Shown piece by piece: positions 7,661 to 14,401 of a stretch of DNA of 14,401 nucleotides. The notes beneath the pieces were generated by a model. It did no database searches. It was given only the letters and a program-made list of their open reading frames with translations, and was not told the DNA's origin. The stretch covers positions 1-14,401 of the forward strand of contig CAZJAT010000036.1 in NCBI GenBank assembly GCA_964544145.1, read 5' to 3'. This DNA comes from CAZJAT01 sp964544145 (GTDB taxonomy: Bacteria > Hydrothermota > 32-111). The position numbers and the translations under genes are program-made. Within the stretch, counting starts at the first letter, position 1. Each line of letters opens with the position of its first letter.

Positions 7661-8910
7661 AAAAACTTTTATTGTTTTTGGTTCCATTGATTATTATTGC
7701 AGTAACATTCTCTGTTGTGAGAGTGGAAAGTACTGCTTCATATAAAGACCTTATTGGTGTTAAATATACATTGAAAAAGAATTCCACATTGTTAGCAGTT
7801 ATGCGCAAAGCGAATCTCACTCAAACAGTGCGCGACTCAATAATCAGCTATCTCAGCCAGAAAGTCGATTTATCTCAATGTATGCCTGGCGAAGAATTCT
7901 TTATCTATACAGATTCTGATATGAATTTCCGATTCATGGAGTATCATAAAAACATTATTGATGTTTACATTATTGAAGCAAAGAATGGAATATACAGTGT
8001 TTACAGAAAACCATCTGAAAAACACATTAATACAGCTTATATCTCGGGTACAATAAAAACAAATCTATATGAAACAATGGTATCATTGGGTGAAAGCCCT
8101 GAATTGGCACAAACATTTTCATCAATATTTTCATGGCAGATTGATTGTAATGCTGATGCAAGGAAACATAACACATTTGAGCTCCTTGTTGAGAAAATCT
8201 ATATTAATGACAATTTCTACGGATATGGAAAGATTCTTTATGCATCTTTGGAAACAGATAAACGCCTGTATGAAGGATTCTACTATAATAGAGACGGAGA
8301 AGAAGCATACTTCGACATGGATGGCAATTCGCTCAGTCATGGGCTGCTCAAAGCACCAATGGCATTCTATTCCCGCATTAGCTCAGGATTCACTGAAAGC
8401 AGATATCACCCCGTTTTAAAGAAGTATCTTCCCCATAAAGCAATCGATTATGCTGCACCAAGCGGTACTCCCATATTTGCTGCGGGTGATGGTATTATCA
8501 AATCTAAATTCTATGATAGATATGGCGGCAGGGTTATTATTATTGAACATGAGAATGGATATGAGACAGAATATATGCACTTAAAATCCTATTCCCAAAA
8601 AACAGAAGTGGGACGATATGTGGAAAAGGGTGATATAATAGGATATGTTGGTAAAAGTGGTGTGGCAACAGGTTCTCATCTGCATTATGCAGTTAAATGC
8701 AATGGTGTTTATATCAATCCACGGCGCATGGAATTTGAGAGTGCAATAGTACTTCAGGATAGTGAGTTAAAAACATTCAGTGATTATAGAAATATTGTTT
8801 ACAATTTATTGTTTGCAACAAAATCCTTCATATCATTCCCATCATACTGTTCAAAAAAACGTTACCTGTTTGAGTATGCGAGTATTAATTCTCAATCCAC
8901 CGGTTTATGA
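7657..8910 (+). CDS. M23-family peptidoglycan endopeptidase, membrane-anchored
   Basis: A 417-aa zinc metallopeptidase expected to cut peptide cross-links in peptidoglycan outside the inner membrane. Residues 1-22 (KKLLLFLVPLIIIAV) form a signal peptide or signal anchor. The middle (about 30-230) resembles the OapA/Csd3-like regions found before M23 domains in MepM-type proteins. The LytM/M23 domain spans about 235-365. HxxxD at H260-D264 and H343 of HLH (341-343) are the expected zinc ligands; H308 (in YMHL) and H341 are the expected catalytic histidines, all by analogy with LytM, so the enzyme should be active. The start is TTG at 7657, sharing TTGA with the stop of permease 2; GGAG is 12 nt upstream, which is a long spacing. 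The last 35 nt overlap the radical SAM gene. Association with sugar permeases hints at cell-wall sugar uptake or wall remodelling, but that is inference. Confidence 0.9.
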   Translation: MKKLLLFLVPLIIIAVTFSVVRVESTASYKDLIGVKYTLKKNSTLLAVMRKANLTQTVRDSIISYLSQKVDLSQCMPGEEFFIYTDSDMNFRFMEYHKNIIDVYIIEAKNGIYSVYRKPSEKHINTAYISGTIKTNLYETMVSLGESPELAQTFSSIFSWQIDCNADARKHNTFELLVEKIYINDNFYGYGKILYASLETDKRLYEGFYYNRDGEEAYFDMDGNSLSHGLLKAPMAFYSRISSGFTESRYHPVLKKYLPHKAIDYAAPSGTPIFAAGDGIIKSKFYDRYGGRVIIIEHENGYETEYMHLKSYSQKTEVGRYVEKGDIIGYVGKSGVATGSHLHYAVKCNGVYINPRRMEFESAIVLQDSELKTFSDYRNIVYNLLFATKSFISFPSYCSKKRYLFEYASINSQSTGL

Positions 8911-10168
8911 CTTTGCATGCTTTGATTACTGGCTAAAGCCTCTCGGTCTGCTGTATATTGCTGATTTCCTTAGAAAGAATAATATTGAAGTAGAATTATT
9001 TGATTTCATGGATAGACATTCCCCATATCTGGACAGAATATATAGGGAAAAACAGTTCAATACGGGACATTTTCGAAAACAAAATATCAGTACACCTGAA
9101 ATCTTAGCAGATTTTGACAGACCATTTTTCAGATATGGTGTATCAAATAAGGCATTTATTGATTTCTTGGACAAAAATGACTTTGACTATGTATTCATCA
9201 CATCCATGATGACATACTGGTATATGGGCATCAAAGAAGTCATTGATACTGTAAATCATTATTCATCTGCAAAAACAGTTTTAGGGGGCGTATATGCCCG
9301 TCTCATGCCTGAGCATGCATTATCATTGAAACCGGATTATTTATTTAAAGGGGATATTGACACATTACCTGATTTTATGCATAAACAATTGAATATTAAA
9401 ATGGATGCATTTGATTATACTGACTTAATGCCTGCTTATGATCTATACAAAAATAATAAATCCGCGGCCATTTTAACACAAATAGGCTGTCCCTTCAGAT
9501 GTTCTTACTGCGCAATTGGCCATTTGTCACCCGCATTTATTCCCTTTTCCCATGATTACATTATTTCCTTACTCAATTCATTGGAGCAATGGGGCATTGA
9601 GGATATTGCTTTCTACGATGATGCATTGCTCTATATGAGAAATGAACATTTTATTCCGCTGTTTGAGAATATTATCAATCAGCATTATTCAATGAGATTC
9701 CACTTTTCCAATGGTATTCATGTTTCATATATTGATGAACATGTTGTGAGAATACTGAGCAAGCTCAATATTGGGCGAATCGCATTAAGCATTGAATCTG
9801 TAAGCAGTGATTTTCACACATCATTTGATCATAAAACAGATAAAGAGTCCATTGACAGAGGAATAAATATGATATTGAATACTCATATAGATAGGAAAAA
9901 TATTTTTATCTATATGATGTCCGGTATTCCCGGACAATCTATTGATGACATTATTAATACGGCGGATTATATTCATTCTAAAGGGTTAAGGATTTTAATG
10001 AATGAATTTTCACCTGTTCCCTCAACTCCAATTTATAGCCAGTATGAGGAGCAGCTGACAGATCCTCTATTAACCGGAAAATCTGTTTTTGGACCTTATT
10101 TTATATATAATGCTGAAGAATATCAGCAAGTAAAAAATCTGATAAAACATTATAACAGGGAGCTCTGA
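8876..10168 (+). CDS. B12-binding-domain radical SAM protein
   Basis: A 430-aa cytoplasmic iron-sulfur enzyme. Residues 1 to about 130 form a Rossmann-like region of the cobalamin-binding type found before radical SAM domains (RVLILNPPVYDFACFDYW, then LKPLGLLYIADFLRKNN). I do not see a DxHxxG cobalamin-ligand motif, which many members of this class also lack. The radical SAM core has C205, C209 and C212 (CPFRCSYC) to hold the 4Fe-4S cluster, then FYDDALLYM and a late SGIPGQS block. The substrate is unknown; related enzymes methylate or rearrange unreactive carbon atoms. ATG 8876 is used because family similarity begins there; it has no good ribosome binding site and overlaps the M23 gene by 35 nt. 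The frame is open upstream to 8780, but that part has no family character. It is followed directly (TGATG) by the uncharacterised gene at 10168. Confidence 0.85.
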   Translation: MRVLILNPPVYDFACFDYWLKPLGLLYIADFLRKNNIEVELFDFMDRHSPYLDRIYREKQFNTGHFRKQNISTPEILADFDRPFFRYGVSNKAFIDFLDKNDFDYVFITSMMTYWYMGIKEVIDTVNHYSSAKTVLGGVYARLMPEHALSLKPDYLFKGDIDTLPDFMHKQLNIKMDAFDYTDLMPAYDLYKNNKSAAILTQIGCPFRCSYCAIGHLSPAFIPFSHDYIISLLNSLEQWGIEDIAFYDDALLYMRNEHFIPLFENIINQHYSMRFHFSNGIHVSYIDEHVVRILSKLNIGRIALSIESVSSDFHTSFDHKTDKESIDRGINMILNTHIDRKNIFIYMMSGIPGQSIDDIINTADYIHSKGLRILMNEFSPVPSTPIYSQYEEQLTDPLLTGKSVFGPYFIYNAEEYQQVKNLIKHYNREL

Positions 10169-11040
10169 TGGCAAGACCTCATTTATTATTTAATGAAAAT
10201 AAACTGACTTTCAAATATGACAAAGATTACATTATTGAAGAATATCATATTCATAATATTCTTTCTGATATTTTTAAACACTCTTTCATTCCATCTTTTG
10301 TAAAAAAGAGAAATGTGCTCTTTCTGGGTGATTCCAATAGGGATTCCCTGGATGATGACCATTTTTATATTGGTTTTCTTGACAGGGACTCAGATAACAA
10401 GGATATTATTAAACACTTTAATTCATATGATTATCGTATTATAGCGGGATTTGATAACGAAATTAAAGATATTATTCAATTGGAATCATTCTTTACACAC
10501 AGAACAGATATGATAATACTCTTTAATAGTGATAATATGCATTTGGCAGATGATCTCAGAGGGACAATCAATGCACCAGTATATATGGCTGATTTTCATT
10601 CATATAACCAGATTGCATATAAAACAAAGACAGGGCAGTATCGGCTCAATGATTCGCTGAATTTTAAACATATTGAAGGCAATTTATATTCGGCAGGTCA
10701 TGATGATTTACGCTATTTTCTGCTTGATTCAAAAACAAATAAAATACTGAAGGATATTTTTTATTATCGTAAAGAACACCTTCATCAATTCACATTAATA
10801 AATGGGGAACCATTTTATATTACTCCCTTTACTCTGCAAAAAGAGATCTCACAATTAGATAAACATATACTGGATTCATCTTGTTCAATAGCTGAAGATA
10901 CGCTTCATCTTCAAATTTTCATATATGAAAAACAGTACTCTGAAAAAGTCCGAAAGGAAATAGAAGACTATTTCAATAATATGTTTGAAGAAAATAAAAT
11001 CCGTAAATATGCATTTGATATAACAGTTGATGTTTTTTAA
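10168..11040 (+). CDS. Uncharacterised protein; possible divergent PaaK/CapK-like fragment
   Basis: A 290-aa soluble protein that I do not recognise outright. GGGAG (10158-10162) lies 5 nt before the ATG, and the ATG shares one base with the radical SAM stop. By eye, the order of several blocks resembles the second half of PaaK/CapK-type adenylate-forming enzymes: YRIIAGFDNEIKDI, like their SGYPS segment; APVYMADFHSYNQIAY, like the VYxxYGSTExGxIA loop; TGQYRLNDS, like GYHVNED; DDLRYFLLD, like the PLIRYxxGD motif; then a C-terminal domain with LHLQIFIYE, like the lid domain. If so, the N-terminal half with the nucleotide-binding loop is missing and STE is replaced by HSYNQ, so it would not adenylate anything. 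This alignment is by eye only. An AT-rich stretch and stop TAA precede the next gene by 10 nt. Confidence 0.6.
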   Translation: MARPHLLFNENKLTFKYDKDYIIEEYHIHNILSDIFKHSFIPSFVKKRNVLFLGDSNRDSLDDDHFYIGFLDRDSDNKDIIKHFNSYDYRIIAGFDNEIKDIIQLESFFTHRTDMIILFNSDNMHLADDLRGTINAPVYMADFHSYNQIAYKTKTGQYRLNDSLNFKHIEGNLYSAGHDDLRYFLLDSKTNKILKDIFYYRKEHLHQFTLINGEPFYITPFTLQKEISQLDKHILDSSCSIAEDTLHLQIFIYEKQYSEKVRKEIEDYFNNMFEENKIRKYAFDITVDVF

Positions 11041-11050
11041 AGGAGTTAAT

Positions 11051-11434
11051 ATGGAAAGCAAAATAAAAAAATTCTTCAAATCAAAATCCATTGCTGTTGT
11101 TGGTGCAAGCAGGGATAAAGCTAAATATGGTTATAAGGTGTTCCATCTGTTAAAATCAAAAGGTTATACTGTTTATCCGGTGAATAATAAAATAAAGGAA
11201 TTGGATGGCGAGACCGTTTACAGTTCAATTGAGAACATTGAAGAGCATATTGATGCAGTGTCAATTATAATCCCTCCTGCAGGGGCTGACAGCATTATGG
11301 AGCAGATATACAGTAAAGGCATCAAATCTGTGTGGTTTCAGCCTGGTGCTGAGTCATACAAGCTCATACGTTATTGTACAGCTCATAAGATTGAGGTTAT
11401 ATACCATAAATGTGTACTTGTAGAGGCTTATTAA
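11051..11434 (+). CDS. CoA-binding domain protein (YccU-like)
   Basis: A 127-aa single-domain protein of the CoA-binding (Rossmann-type) family, the same fold as the nucleotide-binding part of succinyl-CoA synthetase alpha subunits. Visible marks are KSIAVVGASRDKAKYGYKV near residues 12-30, YTVYPVNN, then WFQPGAES and a conserved late cysteine in KCVLVE. Members bind CoA or a similar cofactor; no reaction is established. AGGAG (11041-11045) is 5 nt before the ATG at 11051; an in-frame ATG at 11027 lies inside the previous gene and has no site. It is the last gene of the operon that begins at 5899. Domain call is firm, role unknown. Confidence 0.9.
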   Translation: MESKIKKFFKSKSIAVVGASRDKAKYGYKVFHLLKSKGYTVYPVNNKIKELDGETVYSSIENIEEHIDAVSIIIPPAGADSIMEQIYSKGIKSVWFQPGAESYKLIRYCTAHKIEVIYHKCVLVEAY

Positions 11435-11471
11435 TATTTTTAATAGATTTTACTTGATAAATAAAAATATT
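11433..11471. repeat. AT-only inverted repeat between CoA-binding gene and dciA
   Basis: AATATTTTTA (11433-11442) is repeated in inverted form as TAAAAATATT (11462-11471), a perfect 10-bp pair with a 19-nt loop. The loop contains the -35 box of the following promoter and the right arm lies in its spacer. It starts 1 nt inside the preceding stop region. It could act as a weak terminator or an operator; with only A and T, chance is a real alternative. Confidence 0.45.
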
Positions 11472-11481
11472 GTATTATAAT
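11454..11481 (+). promoter_or_regulatory. Promoter of dciA-gyrB operon (near-leaderless)
   Basis: TTGATA (11454-11459), a 16-nt spacer, TATAAT (11476-11481). The predicted transcription start is about 11488, and the ATG is at 11489. No Shine-Dalgarno sequence is present. The -10 box lies in the palindrome TATTATAATA (11473-11482). A second TATAAT at 11481-11486 is too close to the ATG and too far from the -35 box. Confidence 0.65.
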
Positions 11482-11488
11482 ATAATAT

Positions 11489-11788
11489 ATGAAAGAACCT
11501 AAGCATATATCCGATTATATAAATGGATTGAAAATTGGAATTGAAGATAAGTATCATAAGCATCAGCACATAACAGATATTGACTGGGATTTAATTGCTG
11601 GAGATATTATTTCCACCCATTCGCGCTTGGATTCATTGAGAAACAATAAATTGTATATCACTTGTGATTCATCGGTTATCCTGTTTGAATTGAATATGCA
11701 GAGAGACAGAATACTTATAGAGCTAAGCAGGAAATACCCTCATATCAGAATTGATGATTTAACATTAAAGATAAAACCGGAGGACTAA
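11489..11788 (+). CDS. DUF721/DciA-like protein
   Basis: A 99-aa protein of the DUF721 family, whose studied member DciA loads and stimulates the replicative helicase DnaB in bacteria that lack DnaC or DnaI. The conserved core is present: WDLIAGDIISTHSRLDSLRNNKLYI around residues 29-55 (the W-x-x-I-x-G block), then CDSSVILFELNMQRDRIL. A short N-terminal extension is present, and no long C-terminal tail. Position directly before gyrB is classical for this family in several phyla. The ATG at 11489 is 7 nt after the -10 box with no ribosome binding site. The stop shares one base with the gyrB start (TAATG). Helicase loading is inferred from the family. Confidence 0.85.
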   Translation: MKEPKHISDYINGLKIGIEDKYHKHQHITDIDWDLIAGDIISTHSRLDSLRNNKLYITCDSSVILFELNMQRDRILIELSRKYPHIRIDDLTLKIKPED

Positions 11789-13686
11789 TGTCAGCTAAGT
11801 ATAATGCAGATAAAATTAAAATTCTTGAAGGACTTGAAGCTGTTCGTAAAAGACCCGCAATGTATATTGGAGATACAGCGAAGAGGGGGCTTCATCACAT
11901 GGTGTTTGAAGTAGTTGATAATTCCATTGATGAGGTGTTATCGGGTGATTGTGACAAGATTAATGTGTTTATAAATGAAGATCAATCTGTTACAGTCATA
12001 GATAATGGAAGAGGAATACCGGTTGATATGCATCCGACAGAGAAAAGACCTGCTCTGGAAGTTGTCATGACAAAATTGCATGCAGGTGGAAAATTTGACA
12101 ATAAATCCTATCAAATGTCCGGAGGTCTTCACGGAGTAGGTGTTTCTGTTGTCAATGCGCTCTCCGTTTGGTTGGAAGCTACTGTTTACCGAAATGGTAA
12201 TATATATAAACAGAGGTTTGAAAGAGGATTTCCTATAGGTGAAATGGAGATTATTGGAACTGCAAAAAAAACAGGAACCGAAATCAGATTTATGCCTGAC
12301 AATCAAATATTCCCGGAAACAGACTTTTCTTTTGACATACTATCAGAACGAATAAGGGAATTGGCATTTCTAAATAGCGGAGTTTTTATTGAGATTAAGG
12401 ATTTAAGGGATACAACTGGAGAAAAATGGCACAAATTCAAGTTCAAAGGCGGAATAACAGAGTTTGTATCATACCTTGATGAGAATAAGGTGCCTTTGCA
12501 TAAAATCATTCATATTCAAACAAGCAGAGAGAAGATTCAGGCTGATATTGCATTGCAGTACAATACATCATTTACATCAAATCTGTTTTCTTTTGCCAAT
12601 AATATAAGAACAAAAGAAGGCGGCACTCACTTGATAGGATTCAAAAGTGCATTAACAAGGGCAATAAATGATTATGCTAAAAAGAGTAAAATGCTTAAGA
12701 ATTTGGATGCTATATCAGGAGATGACACTAGAGAAGGCCTAACAGCTGTTATATCAGTAAAAATACCACAACCTCAGTTTGAGGGTCAAACAAAAACAAA
12801 ATTGGGCAATAGCGAAGTGAAGGGCATTGTTGAATCAGTGCTGGGTGAAGAATTGTCATCATTCTTTGAAGAAAACCCTTCCGTAGCAAATAAAATTATT
12901 GAAAAATCACTTGTTTCAGCAAGAGCAAGGATTGCAGCAAGAAAAGCAAGGGAATTAACACGCAGAAAGAGTGCTTTGGATTCAGCTGCTTTACCCGGTA
13001 AATTAGCAGATTGTACGGTTAAAGATCCGGCTGTGTCAGAGATGTACCTTGTTGAGGGTGATTCAGCAGGAGGCAGTGCAAAACAGGGCAGAGATCGAAG
13101 TTTTCAGGCAATACTGGCATTAAGAGGAAAGATACTCAATGTAGAAAAAGCCCGTATAGATAAGATTTTATCACAGGATACAATCAAAACAATAATACAG
13201 GCAATTGGTACAGGAATTGGTGAGGAAGAATTTGACATTAATAAATTAAGATATCATAAAATAATTATTATGACTGATGCTGATGTGGATGGTGCCCATA
13301 TTCGCACATTGCTTCTGACATTCTTTTTCAGATATATGCCTGAATTAATTGAACAGGGACATATCTATATTGCTCAACCTCCTTTGTATCAGGTGAAAAA
13401 GAAATCTGCTTCCAAATATGCATATTCAGAGGAAGAACTCCTTCAAATACTAAAAACATTTGAAAAAGAGCCTAAAATACAGCGATACAAAGGTCTGGGT
13501 GAGATGAATCCGGAACAATTATGGTCAACAACAATGGACCCTGAAAAGAGGCTGCTTAAACTTGTTAATCTGGAAGATGCCGTAGAGGCCGATAAAATCT
13601 TCACCATTCTAATGGGACATGAAGTTGAACCAAGAAAAAATTTCATTGAGAAACATGCCCGATATGTGGATAATATAGATATATGA
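11788..13686 (+). CDS. gyrB: DNA gyrase subunit B
   Basis: ATPase subunit (632 aa) of gyrase, which introduces negative supercoils together with GyrA. The GHKL ATPase domain has VVDNSIDE near residue 44, DNGRGIPV near 72 and GGLHGVGVSVVNALS from 112. The transducer region has PQFEGQTKTKLGN near 330. The TOPRIM domain has EGDSAGGSA from 423 and TDADVDGAH from 496, with D497, D499 and D501 as metal ligands; KGLGEMNPEQLW starts at 568. It lacks the roughly 165-residue insert of proteobacterial GyrB. Short ParE is the alternative, but the dciA neighbour and the overall match favour GyrB. GGAGG (11779-11783) is 4 nt before the ATG. gyrA is not in the window, and recF does not precede dciA. Confidence 0.96.
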   Translation: MSAKYNADKIKILEGLEAVRKRPAMYIGDTAKRGLHHMVFEVVDNSIDEVLSGDCDKINVFINEDQSVTVIDNGRGIPVDMHPTEKRPALEVVMTKLHAGGKFDNKSYQMSGGLHGVGVSVVNALSVWLEATVYRNGNIYKQRFERGFPIGEMEIIGTAKKTGTEIRFMPDNQIFPETDFSFDILSERIRELAFLNSGVFIEIKDLRDTTGEKWHKFKFKGGITEFVSYLDENKVPLHKIIHIQTSREKIQADIALQYNTSFTSNLFSFANNIRTKEGGTHLIGFKSALTRAINDYAKKSKMLKNLDAISGDDTREGLTAVISVKIPQPQFEGQTKTKLGNSEVKGIVESVLGEELSSFFEENPSVANKIIEKSLVSARARIAARKARELTRRKSALDSAALPGKLADCTVKDPAVSEMYLVEGDSAGGSAKQGRDRSFQAILALRGKILNVEKARIDKILSQDTIKTIIQAIGTGIGEEEFDINKLRYHKIIIMTDADVDGAHIRTLLLTFFFRYMPELIEQGHIYIAQPPLYQVKKKSASKYAYSEEELLQILKTFEKEPKIQRYKGLGEMNPEQLWSTTMDPEKRLLKLVNLEDAVEADKIFTILMGHEVEPRKNFIEKHARYVDNIDI

Positions 13687-14222
13687 GCATGAGTTTACCT
13701 ATATTGGAAAGTGAAAGATTATTATTAAGGGAATTATCTATTTCAGATGCGGAAAGTATGTATTATTATGCAAAAGAAGATACTGTAACTGAATATGTCC
13801 TATTTGAAACACATAAATCCATTAATGATTCTCTAACATTCCTCAATCAGGCAATTGAAAAATATGCTAATGCAGATTATTATGTTTGGGCAATAGAATT
13901 AAAGAATAACAAACATTTCATTGGTTCATGCGGTATTCATGATATAGATATAATGAATAGAAGTGCTGAGCTGGGATATATCATATCACACGATTATTGG
14001 AATCAAGGAATAGCAACTGAAGCTGGAAATTTACTCATGGATTTTGGTTTTAATAATCTAAAACTCCACAGAATATATGCAAGATATTTTGAAGGTAATG
14101 AGGCATCTCGCAGAGTAATGGAAAAACTCGGAATGAGATATGAAGGCATAATGAGGGATGCTGTCTTTAAACGTAATCGATATTACAATATTCACACATT
14201 TGCAAAACTTGAAAATGATTAG
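13683..14222 (+). CDS. RimJ/RimL-type GNAT N-acetyltransferase
   Basis: A 179-aa acetyl-CoA-dependent acetyltransferase of the Acetyltransf_3 type. The N terminus has the usual SERLLLRELSISDAESMYYY block; the acetyl-CoA site is at about residues 98-117 (AELGYIISHDYWNQGIATEA), followed by FGFNNLKLHRIYARYFEGN and the late EKLGMRYEG. It may acetylate a ribosomal protein N terminus or a small amine; the target cannot be told from sequence. The ATG overlaps the gyrB stop as ATGA, so it is translationally coupled to gyrB; a second ATG two codons on is also possible. No strong ribosome binding site and no clear terminator after the stop. Confidence 0.9.
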   Translation: MSMSLPILESERLLLRELSISDAESMYYYAKEDTVTEYVLFETHKSINDSLTFLNQAIEKYANADYYVWAIELKNNKHFIGSCGIHDIDIMNRSAELGYIISHDYWNQGIATEAGNLLMDFGFNNLKLHRIYARYFEGNEASRRVMEKLGMRYEGIMRDAVFKRNRYYNIHTFAKLEND

Positions 14223-14231
14223 CATTCGGTC

Positions 14232-14261
14232 TTGACAAATTTAATTTTTTCAGTATATACT
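14232..14261 (+). promoter_or_regulatory. Promoter of tRNA-Asp
   Basis: Consensus TTGACA (14232-14237), an 18-nt AT-rich spacer, TATACT (14256-14261). The predicted start at about 14268 leaves a 5' leader of about 9 nt before the mature tRNA end at 14277. Confidence 0.8.
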
Positions 14262-14276
14262 ATATATCCCAATAAC

Positions 14277-14354
14277 GGGGGCGTAGTTCAGTTGGTTTAG
14301 AACGCTTGCCTGTCACGCAAGAGGTCGCGAGTTCGAGTCTCGTCGCTCCCGCCA
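14277..14354 (+). tRNA. tRNA-Asp (anticodon GUC)
   Basis: A full cloverleaf can be folded by hand. Acceptor stem GGGGGCG (14277-14283) pairs with CGCTCCC (14344-14350) with one G-U pair. The D stem is GTTC/GAAC. Anticodon stem CTTGC/GCAAG holds loop CTGTCAC with anticodon GTC at 14312-14314. The T arm is GCGAG, loop TTCGAGT, CTCGT. The discriminator base is G (14351), an aspartate identity element, and CCA (14352-14354) is encoded. Nothing recognisable follows in the remaining 47 nt of the window. Confidence 0.98.
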
Positions 14355-14401
14355 TATTAAATTTCCCTATTGGACATGAATTACAGAATGAGCAATTAAA
14401 A

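Noticed and set aside
8780..8910. Frameshift or fusion between the M23 and radical SAM genes
   Set aside because: The M23 domain is complete and its C-terminal tail plausible; the radical SAM family similarity starts exactly at the ATG at 8876. A 35-nt overlap explains the layout.
11435..11488. Replication origin next to dciA-gyrB
   Set aside because: The region is AT-rich, but I see no DnaA-box-like TTATCCACA cluster, and dnaA, dnaN and recF are absent.
11938..12306. Antisense open frame of 122 codons within gyrB
   Set aside because: It lies opposite a strongly conserved gene, has no ribosome binding site or family resemblance, and is best explained by codon bias of gyrB.
11788..13686. ParE (topoisomerase IV) instead of GyrB
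   Set aside because: The short length fits both, but position directly after dciA and the overall motif pattern fit GyrB better. A phylogenetic tree would settle it.

Overview
The window is A+T-rich and comes from a bacterium that is probably anaerobic. It carries the ferredoxin-dependent indolepyruvate oxidoreductase pair iorA/iorB, a B12-type radical SAM gene and a short (632 aa) GyrB following a DUF721/DciA-like gene. GyrB length and the dciA-gyrB order would fit a spirochaete or another deep-branching phylum, but I cannot assign a phylum from the sequence alone. Nothing suggests phage, plasmid or insertion sequence content; this looks like ordinary chromosome.

Layout. (1) 1-273: non-coding leader with a 23-bp-period tandem repeat. 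(2) 274-2600, + strand: iorA-iorB. (3) 2609-4743, - strand: a three-gene operon, read TPR-like protein, GNAT-like acyltransferase, TPR-like protein, with overlapping ends. It converges on iorB and shares one compact hairpin terminator with it; a strong promoter lies at 4767-4795. (4) 4950-5828, +: an EamA/DMT-family membrane transporter. (5) 5899-11434, +: a tightly packed apparent operon of two sugar-type ABC permeases, an M23 endopeptidase, a B12-binding radical SAM protein, an uncharacterised protein that resembles the back half of a PaaK/CapK-like adenylate-forming enzyme, and a small CoA-binding-domain protein. (6) 11489-14222, +: dciA-like gene, gyrB, and a RimJ/RimL-type acetyltransferase. 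(7) 14277-14354: tRNA-Asp(GUC) with encoded CCA and its own promoter.

The most notable sequence-level observation is regulatory. Three + strand transcription units (4950, 5899, 11489) have good -35/-10 promoters whose -10 box ends only 6-8 nt before the ATG, with no Shine-Dalgarno sequence, so their mRNAs should be leaderless. Most internal cistrons, plus iorA and the first gene of the - strand operon, carry clear Shine-Dalgarno sequences. Both modes of initiation therefore appear side by side.

Several starts were moved from the longest open frame to a downstream ATG with a better ribosome binding site: iorA to 274, GNAT-like to 4121, TPR-like to 4743, permease 2 to 6824, radical SAM to 8876, CoA-binding to 11051. 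I found no CRISPR array, toxin-antitoxin pair, defence island or replication origin.
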